Assembly: GCA_016794765.1 (NCBI GenBank)
Contig: JAEUJG010000063.1
Location: forward strand, 1 to 29,629
DNA: 29,629 nucleotides
Origin: Spirochaetaceae bacterium
GTDB taxonomy: Bacteria > Spirochaetota > Spirochaetia > Treponematales > Rectinemataceae
Reading direction: 5' to 3'
The notes under the pieces were generated by a model, which made no database searches, had not been told where the DNA came from, and saw only the letters and a list, made by a program, of their open reading frames with translations. Shown in pieces: positions 1 to 7,778 of the stretch (its first letter is position 1; each line of letters starts with the position of its first letter). The translations under genes were made by a program, and so were the position numbers.

Positions 1-256
1 CCCGGAGGCACTCGCAGGACGAGAGCCTTCCGGCGAGATTCTCGTAGTCGACGACGCGCTTGGCGTAATAGTCGACGCTGAAGGTCTGGTTCGAGAAGGT
101 CTTGCCGCAGGCCGTACAGCGGAAGCGCGGCACTGGGCCGAAAGCCTTGGTCGCGTAGGCGCCCCAGGGCTTGTAGGCGTGGTAGCGGAAGCCCGGGGCT
201 TCCCGGTGGTGCTCGCAGCCTGGGCGGGGACAAAACGGGGGTATAAACGCTGTCAT
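1..256 (-). CDS. Zinc-ribbon protein, 3' part missing (possible transposase-like N-terminus)
   Basis: The frame reads from an ATG at 256 to the left edge, so the C-terminal part is missing. About 85 residues are visible. Two cysteine pairs, C9/C14 (CPRPGC) and C47/C50 (CTACGKTF), form a zinc ribbon like those at the N-terminus of InsA/IS1-type transposases and of some regulators. Aromatic and basic residues follow. A G-rich stretch (GGGG) lies just upstream of the ATG. The assignment to a transposase is inference: no catalytic DDE domain or terminal repeat is inside the window. It could equally be a small DNA-binding protein. The next gene on this strand ends 61 bases upstream of its start. 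Confidence 0.55.
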   Translation of the reverse strand, partial: MTAFIPPFCPRPGCEHHREAPGFRYHAYKPWGAYATKAFGPVPRFRCTACGKTFSNQTFSVDYYAKRVVDYENLAGRLSSCECLR

Positions 257-317
257 ACCCCAGCTACGCTTGAGACAGGCGCACCTGATTGAAGCGCAAC
301 AGTCTTCGAGGCAGTAT

Positions 318-893
318 CTACTTTTTCCTCGTCGCGGCTTGGACGGCGGCGCCGATGGCGCTCTCGAGGTCGGCGAGGCCCTTCTGCGCGGCACCTGCCC
401 TGTCCACGGCCTTGAGGAAGTCGCCTGCGGCGAACGCGGCCTCGGCCTCGGCGATCGCGGCCTTGGCTCCGGCCAGTTCGGCGCTCTTGGCCGCGCGGTC
501 GAAGGCGGCCTTGCGGATCTTGGAGGCGGAGGCGAGGAGCTTCTCGGCGGCCGGGACGGCCTTCTTGGCGGCGTCGATCAGCTCGACGGCCTTGGCCTTC
601 ACCCGGTCCTTGTTCGCCTGGGCGGCGGGTATTGCGCCTTCGGCGGCGTCCTTGGCCTCGACAGCGAGCGCCTTGGCCTTGTCGTAGCGGCGCCCGTCGA
701 GTTCGGTCTTCATCTTGGCGAGGGCGGTTTTGGCCCGGGCGAGGGCCTCGGGAGCGTAGGCGACCACGTCCGGGTTTTTCTCGGCCTTGGCGACGGCGGC
801 TTCGGCGGCGGCGATCTCGGCCTTCGGCGGCTTGGCGCAGGAAGCGAAGCCGAGGACGAGCAGGGCGGGAATGAGCCACAACAGGCGTTTCAT
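318..893 (-). CDS. Ala/Lys-rich lipoprotein (DUF4398-like helical domain)
   Basis: The product is 191 residues with a short signal peptide and the lipobox-like sequence LGFASC, so Cys19 is the predicted lipidation site. It is probably anchored to a membrane facing the periplasm or surface. The mature part is almost entirely Ala, Lys, Glu and Asp in heptad-like spacing (AAEAAVAKAEKN, AKSAELAGAKAAIAEAEAAF), which predicts long amphipathic helices or coiled coil. Such proteins are often annotated as DUF4398-containing envelope lipoproteins, and the molecular role is not known. The start is supported by AAGGAG nine bases upstream of ATG. A TATACT-like -10 on the minus strand at 981-986 would give a leader of about 80 bases. 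The weakly constrained composition limits family assignment. Confidence 0.75.
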   Translation of the reverse strand: MKRLLWLIPALLVLGFASCAKPPKAEIAAAEAAVAKAEKNPDVVAYAPEALARAKTALAKMKTELDGRRYDKAKALAVEAKDAAEGAIPAAQANKDRVKAKAVELIDAAKKAVPAAEKLLASASKIRKAAFDRAAKSAELAGAKAAIAEAEAAFAAGDFLKAVDRAGAAQKGLADLESAIGAAVQAATRKK

Positions 894-980
894 AACCAGG
901 TTCTCCTTGTATCGTTCGAAAGGGCCGCGGCCAGGGGCGCGGCGGACTTTGGGGGACGCGACGCGAGCATCCTCTCCCTA

Positions 981-986
981 AGTATA
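981..986 (-). promoter_or_regulatory. Possible -10 box for the 318-893 lipoprotein gene
   Basis: Read on the minus strand this is TATACT, the same -10 hexamer seen before carD and before the small ORF at 11906. I see no convincing -35 at the expected distance. The predicted transcript would begin near 973. Confidence 0.35.
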
Positions 987-1030
987 TATCGGGATATTGG
1001 GCTTGCCGCTATACCCGAAGGAAAAAGAGC

Positions 1031-1061
1031 TTGCGCCCGCGCCCGCCTCATCGTGTATTGT
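1031..1061 (+). promoter_or_regulatory. Promoter of the cyclase-like membrane protein gene
   Basis: TTGCGC at 1031-1036 is followed by TGTATT at 1054-1059 (17-base spacing) or TATTGT at 1056-1061 (19-base spacing). TTGCGC recurs as the -35 of the TAXI and GH31 genes. The predicted transcription start lies at or within a few bases of the ATG at 1069, so the transcript would be leaderless or nearly so, although AGGAG is present at 1062-1066. Confidence 0.4.
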
Positions 1062-1068
1062 AGGAGCC

Positions 1069-3675
1069 ATGCGGACGCATACGCGCAAGGGCGCACTCGC
1101 CCTCCCCTCCCTACTGGCTCTCGCGGCGGCCGGCCTCGCCGTCCTTTTCGCGGCCACGCCTCTGGCCGAAGGCCCCGCGCGGAGCGCCCGCGACGCCTAC
1201 CTGGCCGCCCTCCCGCGACCGCCGGCCCCCCGCGAACTCCTCGCGGTCGGCTCAGGCGAGACGGAAGCGCGAGCCCTACGCGCGGCCGAACTCGCGGGTA
1301 TCCTCGCCCTCCTCGACGAGTTCGAGGCGACGAGGGTCGTCGTCCTGACCGGCGGCAGCGCCGCGGCGAGCGAAGCGGAGGCGACGACGGCCCTCCGCGA
1401 GGAGCTTCCCCGCCTCGTGGACCGCGAGTACGCGGGCATCGAGGAAAACCTCCGCGCCCTCTTCGGCGCCATCAGGGCAGGCTCCATCGCGCCTCGGGAC
1501 GCCGAGCGCTATGTCGACGCCCTCGCGGTCCTTGTCCGCAAAAGCGGCGCCCGACTCAAGGGCGCGGCCGGGCTCGCGCGGAGCGAGGCGGAGTCCCTGC
1601 TCGAAGCCGAGGCGCGAACGATGGGCGGCGTCTTCGCCGGCCTGGACCTGAAGTCCGCGCCGCGCGGCGATGCGCGGCCTGCGGCGGGCGAAAGCCCGAT
1701 CGCGGCCCAGCGCCTCGCCCTGCCCGTCGCCAAGGACCGCGGCGCCTTCGTGGACCAGGGAAGCCTCCGCGGCGAACCCGAACCTCTCCTCCGCGGCGCC
1801 CGCGGCGGCGGCTTCGTCGAGTCGCGGCCGGAGGCCGACGGCCTGCCCCGCGGCGCGGCGGTCCTCGTCGAGGAGCGCGGCCGCCGCTATCTCCGCGCCG
1901 AACTCGCCGCGCTCGCGGATCGGCTCGGTAATCCCGCGCTCCGCCTCGAGGAAGGCGCCCTCCTCTTCAAGGCGGCCAGGATGCCCGGCGGCCCGGTCCG
2001 CGACCTCCGCCTGCCCCTGGACGAGACGGGCAGGGCCCTGCTCTCTTGGCGCCGGTCCGGCGACCCGGGCGCGCCGCGGAGCCTCGGTCGGGAGGAACTC
2101 CTCGCCGAGGCGGAACGCGAGGCGCGATTCGCCGGCCTCCTCGAGGCCATGGAGTCGGGCGGCCTCCTCCTCGGCGAAGGAGGCGCCCTGCCGAGCCGGA
2201 TGCGCCACGCCGAAGAACTCCGCGCCGCCCTCCGCGAGGAGGCCGCGCGGTCCGACGCCTGGGGCGAAACGCCGGGCGCTGCGGGAACGAAGCCGACCAA
2301 GCTCGAAACCGAAAAACGGTTCGCGGCCCTCAAGGCCGCCTGGCGCGAGGAGCGCCGCGCGGTTTTCGCCGCCGCCGCGGCCTACTTCGGCTCCGGCGCG
2401 GACGCGGCGGAGCTCGCCGGCATCGAGGCCGCCCTCGCCGCGCCCGGCCTCCCGGACGAGGAAGCGGCCGCGATGCGGTCCCGTGCGGGAGAGCTGGCCC
2501 GCGCCCACGCGGCGGCGCGGGAGCTCCTCGGCGCCATCACGCCCGCCAGGGCCCGGCTCGCGGAGAATCTCCGTGCCTCCTTCGTTTTTCTAAACGCCGG
2601 GGCCGGGGCAAGCGCCGGTTCCGCCGCTTCCGCCGATCCCGCGGCCGTCGCGGCCTGCCTGGTCGACGAGACCCTGAACGGCAGGGCGCCGCGTCCTCTC
2701 CCCGCGAGGGTGGCCCCCCTCCTCGGCCTAGGCCTGGCCTTCGTCGCGGCGGCGGCGCCCCTCCTTCTCGGCGAGGCTGCGGCCCTCCTCCTCGGCCTCG
2801 TCCTGGCGCTGGCGGCCTTCGGCGCCTCCATCGTCCTTTACCTGGCGGGCGCTGTCTATCTCGCACCCCTTCCCCTCGTCCTCGGACCCTCGGCGGCCGC
2901 GCTGGCGGCCCTCGCGGCGCGCCCGCGGGCAAGGCGCGGCGCGGTAGGCGAGGCGCCCTGGCCCGGCGTCGTCGCCCCGTCGGAAAGCGCGACACGGCCC
3001 GGCGGGGCAACGCCGCCAATCGGCGCGGCCCCGTCGGAAAGCGCCGCCGCGCCAAAGGGCGCGGCCAAGGCGTACCCTGAAGAAGCCGAGACCCGCGCCG
3101 AAAAACGGCCCGCGGCCATAGCGGCATTCCGCGCCGCGGGGCTCGCGCGCGCCGCCGAGGAACTCGAACCGGCGACGGCCCGGCGCCTCGCGGACGCCTT
3201 CGCCCTCCTCGTGCGCGCGGCCGTGGAGGCCGAGGGCGGGCGCCTGGCTCCAGGACGCGGGAGCGTCCTCATCGCCAGCTTCGAGCCGGACGCGGCCAAA
3301 CCGGGCCCGAACCCGCCTGAAGGCCGCGCGATCCAGGCGGCGCGCCGCGCGGTGGAAAGGGCCCGCCTCGACGCGGGGCCGAACGGGGCAAGCGCGCTCG
3401 CGCTCGGCGTGGGCATCGACGCGGGGACCTGTCTCCTCGCGGCGGAGGATGGAGGGGCCGGCGGAGAGCCCCTCGGCGCGGCCGTCGATCTCGCGCTTCG
3501 GCTCGCCGACCTCAACGCCCACTACAAGACCACGATCCTCGCGACCGGCGCCGCCCTCGCGGCCGCCGGCGCGGAGGCCAAAGCCGGCGCGCGTCGCCTC
3601 GGCGGGATCAAGGTCGAGGCGACTGGCAGGGAGGCGGAGGTGTTTTCGCTGGACCAGCCGCCTATGGCGCGTTAG
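1069..3675 (+). CDS. Membrane protein with degenerate class III adenylate/guanylate cyclase domain
   Basis: The product is 868 residues. The N-terminal hydrophobic segment (about 10-30) is a membrane anchor or uncleaved signal. Residues 35-540 are an Ala/Glu/Arg-rich, probably helical extracytoplasmic region. Residues about 545-625 hold three tightly packed membrane segments. From about 682 to the end is a domain with the layout of class III nucleotide cyclases: an N-terminal strand, AVEAEGGRLAPGRGSVLIASFE, ALGVGIDAG, then GAAVDLALRLADLNAHYKTTILAT and a C-terminal VEATGREAEVFSL strand. The two metal-binding aspartates normally found in FxDI and in GDxxxAxF motifs are not visible (AAFRA and GRGSVLIASF). 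It may therefore be an inactive or ligand-binding pseudocyclase. The start at 1069 is chosen for AGGAG upstream and the signal-like N-terminus, although the frame is open from 997. The last 14 bases overlap the convergent gene at 3662. Confidence 0.7.
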   Translation: MRTHTRKGALALPSLLALAAAGLAVLFAATPLAEGPARSARDAYLAALPRPPAPRELLAVGSGETEARALRAAELAGILALLDEFEATRVVVLTGGSAAASEAEATTALREELPRLVDREYAGIEENLRALFGAIRAGSIAPRDAERYVDALAVLVRKSGARLKGAAGLARSEAESLLEAEARTMGGVFAGLDLKSAPRGDARPAAGESPIAAQRLALPVAKDRGAFVDQGSLRGEPEPLLRGARGGGFVESRPEADGLPRGAAVLVEERGRRYLRAELAALADRLGNPALRLEEGALLFKAARMPGGPVRDLRLPLDETGRALLSWRRSGDPGAPRSLGREELLAEAEREARFAGLLEAMESGGLLLGEGGALPSRMRHAEELRAALREEAARSDAWGETPGAAGTKPTKLETEKRFAALKAAWREERRAVFAAAAAYFGSGADAAELAGIEAALAAPGLPDEEAAAMRSRAGELARAHAAARELLGAITPARARLAENLRASFVFLNAGAGASAGSAASADPAAVAACLVDETLNGRAPRPLPARVAPLLGLGLAFVAAAAPLLLGEAAALLLGLVLALAAFGASIVLYLAGAVYLAPLPLVLGPSAAALAALAARPRARRGAVGEAPWPGVVAPSESATRPGGATPPIGAAPSESAAAPKGAAKAYPEEAETRAEKRPAAIAAFRAAGLARAAEELEPATARRLADAFALLVRAAVEAEGGRLAPGRGSVLIASFEPDAAKPGPNPPEGRAIQAARRAVERARLDAGPNGASALALGVGIDAGTCLLAAEDGGAGGEPLGAAVDLALRLADLNAHYKTTILATGAALAAAGAEAKAGARRLGGIKVEATGREAEVFSLDQPPMAR

Positions 3676-4912
3676 GCGCGTTGGGCGCCTTGACGGCGTC
3701 GGCCGCGGCCGCCGCGGCGCGCAGCCGGGCGGCGGTCTTCTCCAGCGACTTGAGGCGCACGGCGACGCCCCCTCCCGACTCGGCGTAGGCGCGGTAGCGC
3801 TCGCCGTCGTCGCGGAAGGCGGGCGGCGGCTCCCCCTCGAAGGCGACGCCGCGGCGCTGCAACCAGCGGACGGAGGGGTCCTTGATGGAGAGCTCCGGGC
3901 GCGCGGGGTCGAAGAGGATAAGCGACTCGTGGACGCCGCGCTCATCGCGCGGCGACTCGTCCGTGGACTGCAGGTAGCGGATGCGGCCGGCCGCGAGGTC
4001 CACCGACTGGATCACCGCGGAGTGGATGAAGCTCCCGTCTTCGCCCCGGAAGAGGAGGATGTCGCCGGGAAGAAGGCTCCGCGGCTCGTCGGCGACGGTC
4101 CGCGTGCGGCCGCTCCTGGGGTCGTAGAACCAGGTGCCCACGTAGGGCGCGGGCTTGGCCCCGCGGGGCAGGCCGACGTCGCGGCCGACCGCCCTGTCGA
4201 GGTCGAGCCCTCCCGCGGCGGCGACCGAACGGAGCGCGTGCCAGACGAAGCCGGAGCAGTCGATGCCCGACCTCCCCACGCAATAGATGTAATTGTACAC
4301 GTCCGCGGCCGTGGCGCCCCGCCCGGAGGCGAGGACGGCCGGCTTGTGCGGCAGGCCCGGATAGCGGCCCGAGCGCAGGCGCTCGATCGCGAAGCGGTCC
4401 TGGCTCGCCGACCAGGAGGCGCCGGGGATGTCGAAGAGGATGAGTTTCTCGCGTCCGTCTCCCAGGGCGGCGAGATAGGCGGCGAAGTCGGCTCCGGAGA
4501 GAAGGACCTCGATCCCGGCCCAGAGCTCGCGGGGCTCCGCCTTGCCGCCGCCCGAAACGGCCAGATCGCCCTCCGCGAGCTCCGACCGCTCGCTGTTCTG
4601 CGCGAAGGGCAGCCTGAGCGTCATGATGCGTCCGTCGACGACGAGGGTACGGAAGCACTCGCGATAGGCGCGCTCGATCGCGGCCTCGACGCCGCGTCCC
4701 CAGTCCGCGGAGACGTCGGCGAAGGCGGCCAGTCCGGCCTCCTCGGCGCCGGCGGTCGGGGATCCCTTGGGTGCGCCTTGGACCGGACCGGAGGTCGGGC
4801 CCGGCGCGCCCGCCTGGAGGGGGGCGGCGACGAGCGCGGCGGACGGGACCCACGGAAGGCAGGCCAGCAGGATGAATCGAAGGGCCGCCCGGCTGCGCAA
4901 ACTCCGGTTCAC
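3662..4912 (-). CDS. Secreted NlpC/P60-like cysteine peptidase
   Basis: The product is 416 residues with an N-terminal signal peptide (Arg-rich start, hydrophobic stretch about 11-30). The catalytic-looking motif GIDCSGFVWHAL puts the nucleophile at Cys219. LLPGDILLFRG followed by FIHSAVI puts the partner histidine at His297. This is the typical order of the NlpC/P60 (C40) fold, which cuts peptidoglycan stem peptides in the envelope. The flanking N-terminal about 190 residues and the C-terminal tail (ending APNAPNAP) match no domain I recognise, and the protein is longer than a minimal 120-residue peptidase domain. Its ATG overlaps the stop of the upstream membrane protein gene in ATGA, so the two are probably translated together. 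Confidence 0.75.
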   Translation of the reverse strand: MNRSLRSRAALRFILLACLPWVPSAALVAAPLQAGAPGPTSGPVQGAPKGSPTAGAEEAGLAAFADVSADWGRGVEAAIERAYRECFRTLVVDGRIMTLRLPFAQNSERSELAEGDLAVSGGGKAEPRELWAGIEVLLSGADFAAYLAALGDGREKLILFDIPGASWSASQDRFAIERLRSGRYPGLPHKPAVLASGRGATAADVYNYIYCVGRSGIDCSGFVWHALRSVAAAGGLDLDRAVGRDVGLPRGAKPAPYVGTWFYDPRSGRTRTVADEPRSLLPGDILLFRGEDGSFIHSAVIQSVDLAAGRIRYLQSTDESPRDERGVHESLILFDPARPELSIKDPSVRWLQRRGVAFEGEPPPAFRDDGERYRAYAESGGGVAVRLKSLEKTAARLRAAAAAADAVKAPNAPNAP

Positions 4913-5712
4913 GAAGCCTCGCCGCGTTTGCCGCGTTTGTCGCTGTCGCCGCGCTTGCCGCCCGGGCCGCTGCTTCCGTCCGGGCCGCCCGGGCCGCCGT
5001 CATCATCCGCGCTTCCCTTGGTGGAACGATGTAGGCGGGATGCGAGCAAGGCCACGATCTTTTCCTTGAACACGAGCCCGAAGAAAAACAGCGAAGAAGA
5101 AACCGCCAGGACGACGAGGGCCGCCCGGTAGGAGCCTTCGAAGGTCGCGCTTCCCATGAAGGAGCTGCCGAGGATGCCGGGGAGCCGGCCGATCATCGAG
5201 ATGGCGAAGAACATCGGCAACGACAGGCGGGAGATGCCGGCCAGGTAGCAGAGGGCGTCCTTGGGGATGCCGGGGATGACGAAGAGGAGAAAAAAGCCGG
5301 CGGCCGCGCGGCCCGAAGCGGTGACGCGCTCGAGATCCTCGATCTTCTCCTTCCTGAAGACCGACTCGACAAAGGGCCTGCCCAGGAGCCGGCCGACGAG
5401 GAAATTGGCGACCGAGCCCAGGGTGATGCCGATGACGGAAAGCAGGGTCCCTTCCCAGAAACCGAAAACATAGCCGCCCGCCACCTGGACAATCTCGCCC
5501 GGGATGACGAAAAGCAGGACCTGGAGGAACTGAAGTCCGACGAAGGCGAGCCGGCCGTGGCCGGAACGCGCCGCTATCCAGGCGCGGATGGCCTCGCGGT
5601 CGCGGAACAGCGCCACGAGTTGTCCGCGAAACACGATCACGAGGACGAGAAGGAGGGCCAGGAAGAGGGGGAAGGCGAGGTAGGCGAACCAGGTTCTCCG
5701 TTCGGGCTTCAT
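4909..5712 (-). CDS. TVP38/TMEM64-type (VTT/DedA-like) inner membrane protein
   Basis: The product is 267 residues. It has an N-terminal membrane segment (about 9-28), then the VTT core: FVIPGEIVQVAGGYVFG, FWEGTLLSVIGITLGSVANFLVGRLLGR, FFLLFVIPGIPKDALCYLAG, and SLPMFFAISMIGRLPGILGSSFMG. The paired GxxxG-rich and FVIPGIPKD motifs are characteristic of the SNARE-associated/VTT superfamily. Some members of that superfamily act as lipid scramblases or undecaprenyl-phosphate translocases. After a last hydrophobic segment there is a cytoplasmic low-complexity tail rich in Gly, Asp, Ser, Lys and Arg. It is translationally coupled (ATGA) to the downstream NlpC/P60 peptidase, which suggests a joint envelope role. 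Specific substrate is unknown. Confidence 0.82.
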   Translation of the reverse strand: MKPERRTWFAYLAFPLFLALLLVLVIVFRGQLVALFRDREAIRAWIAARSGHGRLAFVGLQFLQVLLFVIPGEIVQVAGGYVFGFWEGTLLSVIGITLGSVANFLVGRLLGRPFVESVFRKEKIEDLERVTASGRAAAGFFLLFVIPGIPKDALCYLAGISRLSLPMFFAISMIGRLPGILGSSFMGSATFEGSYRAALVVLAVSSSLFFFGLVFKEKIVALLASRLHRSTKGSADDDGGPGGPDGSSGPGGKRGDSDKRGKRGEAS

Positions 5713-5796
5713 GGCCCCACTCTAGTACGCGCCCGCGAGCCGCCGCAAGCGCCGGGGCGGAATCTCCGGCATTCGCCGTTTCCCCCTCCGCGGTAC

Positions 5797-5825
5797 TTTA
5801 ATTTTCTCCAGTTTTCGTCTATACT
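5797..5825 (+). promoter_or_regulatory. carD promoter, likely leaderless transcript
   Basis: TATACT at 5820-5825 is a good -10, and a weak TTTAAT lies 17 bases upstream at 5797-5802. The predicted start of transcription (about 5832) falls two bases before the ATG at 5834. No Shine-Dalgarno sequence is present before that ATG, which fits leaderless translation. Confidence 0.5.
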
Positions 5826-5833
5826 TGTCGTCT

Positions 5834-6334
5834 ATGGACAAGGCCCCCTCCACCATTTACGCGGTCGACCAGCGCATCGTTTACCCGAGCCAGGGAGTCG
5901 GACGGATCGTCGAGATCCGCGAAAAAGCCTTCAAGGACTCGAAGATCTTCTACTACATCATCTACCTCGAGTTCTCCGACATGACGGTGATGGTGCCCGT
6001 GGACAAGGCCGACGAGCTCGGCATCCGCGCCATCGTGCCCAAGAACGAGGCGGAGAAGGCCCTTTGCTTCATCTCCGAGGAGTATGCTCCGATCCCCTCG
6101 GACTGGAAACTCCGCTACCAGATGAACCTCGACCTCCTCAAGAAGGGTTCGGTCCTCGACATCGCCGCGGTGGTTCGCTCCCTGTACCACCGCTCCAAGA
6201 TCAAGGAACTGCCCATACTGGAGCGCAAGCTCTACGATTCGGCCCTCAATCTCCTCCAAGACGAGATCTCCTTCTCGCTCGGAAAGACGAAGGACGAGAT
6301 CGCCGAACTGATCCGCGCCCGCCTCGAGAGCTAG
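5834..6334 (+). CDS. carD: CarD family transcriptional regulator
   Basis: The product is 166 residues. The N-terminal part (IVYPSQGVGRIVEI, then YYIIYLEFSDMTVMVPVDKADELGIR) is the CarD/TRCF Tudor-like RNA-polymerase-interacting domain. The helical C-terminal part (LDLLKKGSVLDIAAVVRSLYHRSK, LPILERKLYDSALNLL) is the DNA-contacting region. CarD proteins bind the beta subunit of RNA polymerase and stabilise open complexes, notably at rRNA promoters. The start at ATG 5834 is preferred over TTG 5825, which overlaps the -10 box. Its stop is one base from the TTG start of ispDF, so the two genes form an operon. A CarD-like gene directly before ispD/ispDF is an arrangement I associate with spirochaetes. 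Confidence 0.9.
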   Translation: MDKAPSTIYAVDQRIVYPSQGVGRIVEIREKAFKDSKIFYYIIYLEFSDMTVMVPVDKADELGIRAIVPKNEAEKALCFISEEYAPIPSDWKLRYQMNLDLLKKGSVLDIAAVVRSLYHRSKIKELPILERKLYDSALNLLQDEISFSLGKTKDEIAELIRARLES

Positions 6335-6335
6335 C

Positions 6336-7685
6336 TTGCCCGCCTCGCCGAGCCCCGAGACGCCTGGCCGCCCGGCGCCCGGCGAAGCCGCGGCGTCGGA
6401 CGGCGCGGGAAGCCTCGGCTCCCCTGGCCGCCTCGCCGTCCTCGTCACGGCCGCCGGTTCGAGCACCCGCTTCGGCGGCGGCAAGAAGGAACTCCTCGAG
6501 ATAGAGGGACGCTCGGTCCTGGATCGGGCCTTGGCGGCCTTCGTCTTCCTTGAAGACCTTGCCGGCCTCGTGATCACCGCCCCCAAGGGCGGGGTCGAAG
6601 CCATCCGCTCCTCGCTGTCCACCGCGACGCTCGCCGCCCTCGGCCGGCGGCTCCGCATCGTGGAAGGCGGAGAGACGCGGCGCGACTCCGTGCGGCTCGG
6701 CCTCGAGGCCCTCGCCGCCACCCTGGAGCCCGCGCTCGGGACCGCGGACCTTTCGGAAACCATCGTCCTCGTCCACGACGGCGCCCGCCCCTGGGCGACC
6801 GGCCGCCTGGCCCGCCTCGTCGCCGAGACGGCCCGCGAGCGCGGCGCGGCCATACCCGTCCTCCCCCTCGTCGACACGCCCAAGCGCCTCTCGCGCGAAG
6901 GCCTCATCCTGGAGCATCCCGAGCGCGCCAGCCTCGGCGGGGCGCAAACGCCCCAGGGCTTCAGGCTCCTCCCCCTCCTCGAGGCCCACCGACGCGCCCT
7001 CGCGGAGGGCCTCGCCTGCACCGACGACGCCGAGCTCTGGGCGCGCTACGTCGGGCCGGTGGCCTGGGTGGAGGGCGAAAAGGAAAACCGCAAGATAACC
7101 TTCCGCGAGGACCTTGTCGCGGCGCCGGGCGAATTCCGCGCCGCTTTCCGCGCGGACGGGGAGACGCCCGGCTCCGGCCGCCGCGAGGGAGGGGCCTCGG
7201 TCCTGCCCTTCCGCATCGGCGAGGGCTGGGACCTCCACCGCCTCGTCCCGGGGCGCCGCCTCATGATCGGCGGCATAGAGGTGCCCGCCGACTTCGGCGA
7301 AGAGGCCCATTCCGACGGCGACGTCCTCCTCCACGCGATCGTGGACGCCCTGCTCGGGGCGGCGGCGCTCGGCGACATCGGCTCGCATTTCCCGCCCTCG
7401 GACGCGCGCTGGAAGGACGCGGATTCCGCCGAACTCGCGGCGCGGGCGGCGGCGCTGGTCCGCGAGGCCGGCTACGAGCCCGCGAACCTCGACTGCACGG
7501 TGATCCTGGAGCGGCCCAAGCTCGGCCCCCATCGCCAGGCGATACGGGAATCCATCGCGGCCGTCGTCGGCCTGCCCCTGGACGCGGTCTCCTTCAAGGC
7601 CAAGACGAGCGAGGGCGTCGACGCCGCGGGCGAAGGCCGCGCGATCGAGGCCCGCGCCGTCGTCCTCCTCGGCCGCTCGAACTGA
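6336..7685 (+). CDS. ispDF: Bifunctional IspD/IspF (MEP isoprenoid pathway)
   Basis: The product is 449 residues. The N-terminal half is 2-C-methyl-D-erythritol 4-phosphate cytidylyltransferase: LVTAAGSSTRFGGGKKEL (nucleotide-binding loop with Arg45 and Lys50/51), VLVHDGARPW, VDTPKR, TPQGFR and CTDDAEL. The C-terminal half, from about 293, is 2-C-methyl-D-erythritol 2,4-cyclodiphosphate synthase: RIGEGWDLHRL (metal ligands Asp299 and His301), AHSDGDVLLHAIVDALLGA (His333) and GDIGSHFP. Fused IspDF enzymes catalyse the third and fifth steps of the MEP route to IPP. The start is TTG at 6336 with GAGAG just upstream inside carD, and no ATG is available in frame before the conserved loop. The first about 31 residues are low-complexity Pro/Ala/Gly. 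Transcription probably continues from carD. Confidence 0.95.
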   Translation: MPASPSPETPGRPAPGEAAASDGAGSLGSPGRLAVLVTAAGSSTRFGGGKKELLEIEGRSVLDRALAAFVFLEDLAGLVITAPKGGVEAIRSSLSTATLAALGRRLRIVEGGETRRDSVRLGLEALAATLEPALGTADLSETIVLVHDGARPWATGRLARLVAETARERGAAIPVLPLVDTPKRLSREGLILEHPERASLGGAQTPQGFRLLPLLEAHRRALAEGLACTDDAELWARYVGPVAWVEGEKENRKITFREDLVAAPGEFRAAFRADGETPGSGRREGGASVLPFRIGEGWDLHRLVPGRRLMIGGIEVPADFGEEAHSDGDVLLHAIVDALLGAAALGDIGSHFPPSDARWKDADSAELAARAAALVREAGYEPANLDCTVILERPKLGPHRQAIRESIAAVVGLPLDAVSFKAKTSEGVDAAGEGRAIEARAVVLLGRSN

Positions 7686-7687
7686 TC

Positions 7688-7778
7688 CTAGCCCGTATTT
7701 CTCGCCTGCCGCGCATTGAAGCACGTCAATCCTGCCTGCCCAAGCAGGTGCGCGGCCGCCGGCAGAATCGGGCTAGGA
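7688..7778. repeat. Large imperfect palindrome/hairpin between convergent genes
   Basis: The outer arms CCTAGCCCG (7688-7696) and CGGGCTAGG (7770-7778) are perfectly complementary. Inner arms CTGCCG (7707-7712) with CGGCAG (7761-7766), and CCTGC (7732-7736) with GCAGG (7745-7749), extend the fold into a hairpin of about 90 bases. It lies just after the ispDF stop and its right arm covers the stop codon of the opposing transporter gene. There is no U-tract, so a classical terminator is not shown. It may be a bidirectional mRNA-end structure or a palindromic repeat element. Confidence 0.55.
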
